Shown: piece after piece, positions 63,082 through 64,000 of the stretch
How the letters are laid out: each line of letters opens with the position of its first letter
How positions within the stretch are numbered: position 1 is the first letter of the stretch
Assembly (NCBI GenBank): GCA_017999895.1
Contig: JAGNKY010000002.1
Location: 1 to 64,000, forward strand
Direction: 5' to 3'
DNA length: 64,000 bases
Source: Bacteroidales bacterium
GTDB lineage: Bacteria > Bacteroidota > Bacteroidia > Bacteroidales > VadinHA17
Position numbers and translations under genes: made by a program
The notes under the pieces: generated by a model
What the model saw: only the letters and a program-made list of their open reading frames with translations
Databases searched by the model: none
Told to the model about the DNA's origin: nothing

Positions 63082-64000
63082 TCAAAGTTTCCAGGGTTTG
63101 CGATAATCGTAGTGTAGAAGTTGGTTGGCAGCTTCACTGTTCGTAAACCTCTCTCTGACAGGATCCCATTCAAGTCGTGATTTGACCTTTAATGCAATAT
63201 TTGCAAGGTGTGCAAAGCAGGTTGATCGGTGTCCTTCCTCGAGTGTACATAAGGGTGTCTGGCGCGTTTTTATACAGTCGATGAAATTGTTGACGAGTGC
63301 TGCGGTGCTATCGCGGCTGCTGCCATCAGGTAAAGATTCGTTTTTTAAATCGTAAATCTCATCTTCGATCTGTTTCTTCCATGTCTGAAATTGTCCGGGC
63401 CTGGCGCCTGTAATTCTGTATCCATTTTCATCGGCATAAAGAGTACCTTTGGTTCCACGTAGTTCAACCTCTCCATACTGAAAGAGCCCTCCGCTGCTGG
63501 CTTCGTAAATGCAGAATACAGCAATTGCACCTGAAGCAAATTCGAAAGTGACCTGCATAGTATCGGGAATATCACTGTCGTCGTTTACAAAATATCTTCC
63601 TCCATGAGCTGAAACTGCCACAGGGGCTGTCTCCCCCATCATCCATCTGATGACATCCAGATAGTGCACACCCCAGTTACCCATCTGGCTTGAATAGTCG
63701 CTCCACCATCTGAACTTATATGGTGAAATGTTGTACTGATAAGGTCTGTAGGCTCTTGGGCCTAACCACATATCCCAGTCGAGGCCTTGCGGAGGTGTTT
63801 CAGGCTTCATTCTGCCGATACCGTCGGGGAACATATTATTTATCCTGTAAGCTCTTGCTACTGATATCTTTCCTATTTTTCCTTCCTGAATAACTTTTGC
63901 AAGTTTCTGGTAAACAATATTTCCCCTGCGGTTAAGACCCACAGCAACAACCTGTTTTGTGCGTGCTTGAGCTTCGACCATCATTCGTCCTTCCTTTATT
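63082..64000 (-). CDS. Gfo/Idh/MocA family oxidoreductase (partial, N-terminus outside window)
   Basis: The frame is open to base 64000 (IKEGRMMVEAQARTKQVVAVG, in line with a family N-terminal domain), so the start lies to the right of the window. Visible are VGLNRRGNIVYQKLAKVIQE, GKIGKISVARAYRINNMFPD, RWWSDYSSQMGNWGVHYLDV and NFIDCIKTRQTPLCTLEEGH. These are the C-terminal substrate domain of NAD(P)-dependent sugar dehydrogenases of the exported Bacteroidota type. The WGVHYLD segment carries the conserved catalytic His. It is 112-121 bp upstream of the TIM-barrel gene and on the same strand, so it probably starts this operon. Confidence 0.9.
   Translation of the reverse strand, partial: IKEGRMMVEAQARTKQVVAVGLNRRGNIVYQKLAKVIQEGKIGKISVARAYRINNMFPDGIGRMKPETPPQGLDWDMWLGPRAYRPYQYNISPYKFRWWSDYSSQMGNWGVHYLDVIRWMMGETAPVAVSAHGGRYFVNDDSDIPDTMQVTFEFASGAIAVFCIYEASSGGLFQYGEVELRGTKGTLYADENGYRITGARPGQFQTWKKQIEDEIYDLKNESLPDGSSRDSTAALVNNFIDCIKTRQTPLCTLEEGHRSTCFAHLANIALKVKSRLEWDPVRERFTNSEAANQLLHYDYRKPWKL

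Overview
The window looks like a chromosomal segment of an AT-rich member of the Bacteroidota, probably class Bacteroidia. The evidence is a type IX secretion (T9SS) set (GldJ, PorU, PorV, a PorP/SprF-like protein), a giant SprB-repeat/HYR/PKD-type surface protein, Bacteroidota-type lipoprotein signals, DUF6452/DUF6048 partners, TAnnTTTG-type promoters and few Shine-Dalgarno sites. No species can be named from sequence alone.

Layout. 1-12871 (minus): one uninterrupted reading frame of at least 4290 codons that runs off the left edge, encoding a T9SS-type adhesin. 12872-14700: a decay zone with a broken IS200-like (HUH) transposase flanked by short palindromes, an unrecognised decayed ORF, a GIY-YIG nuclease with two nonsense codons, tRNA-Val and a duplicated 5' half of that tRNA. 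14718-18386 (minus): TerC, FolC, a nitroreductase and a DNA methyltransferase whose central third appears to be missing. 18730-24557 (plus): PhoH-like ATPase, MtaB, an LpxL-like acyltransferase, a GT2 glycosyltransferase and a membrane metallophosphoesterase. 24582-33833: murF, gldJ, porP/sprF-like (minus), then porU, porV, ispF (plus). 33847-38564 (minus): zinc-ribbon coiled-coil protein, Nif3-like, MerR, and two M23 peptidase paralogues. 38668-46111: alaS, DUF6452, DUF6048, a sodium:solute symporter (minus), recR, and a GT2 protein with an extra C-terminal domain. 46304-52568: three successive TPR/PD40-propeller paralogues with different C-terminal ends, then a GNAT acetyltransferase. 53188-58457: GH20 hexosaminidase, a DUF6786-like lipoprotein and an M3 peptidase. 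58632-64000: tRNA-Ser followed by a cloverleaf-like palindromic element and a tRNA 3' remnant, NagA, and three exported or Gfo/Idh-type sugar enzymes, the last cut by the right edge.

How it fits together. GldJ, PorU, PorV and the PorP/SprF-like protein belong to the T9SS machinery that exports and anchors proteins such as the giant adhesin. The two M23 peptidases, MurF, the LpxL-like enzyme and the glycosyltransferases serve the cell envelope. GH20 plus NagA suggest amino-sugar scavenging.

The most unusual signals are small, repeat-like DNA structures: palindromic elements beside both tRNAs with partial tRNA duplications, palindromes round a dead HUH transposase, a heptamer tandem repeat abutting a stop codon, and the internally deleted methyltransferase. 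I found no CRISPR array, no intact mobile element and no clearly new defence system. The TPR/PD40 trio is the best candidate for an uncharacterised envelope system.
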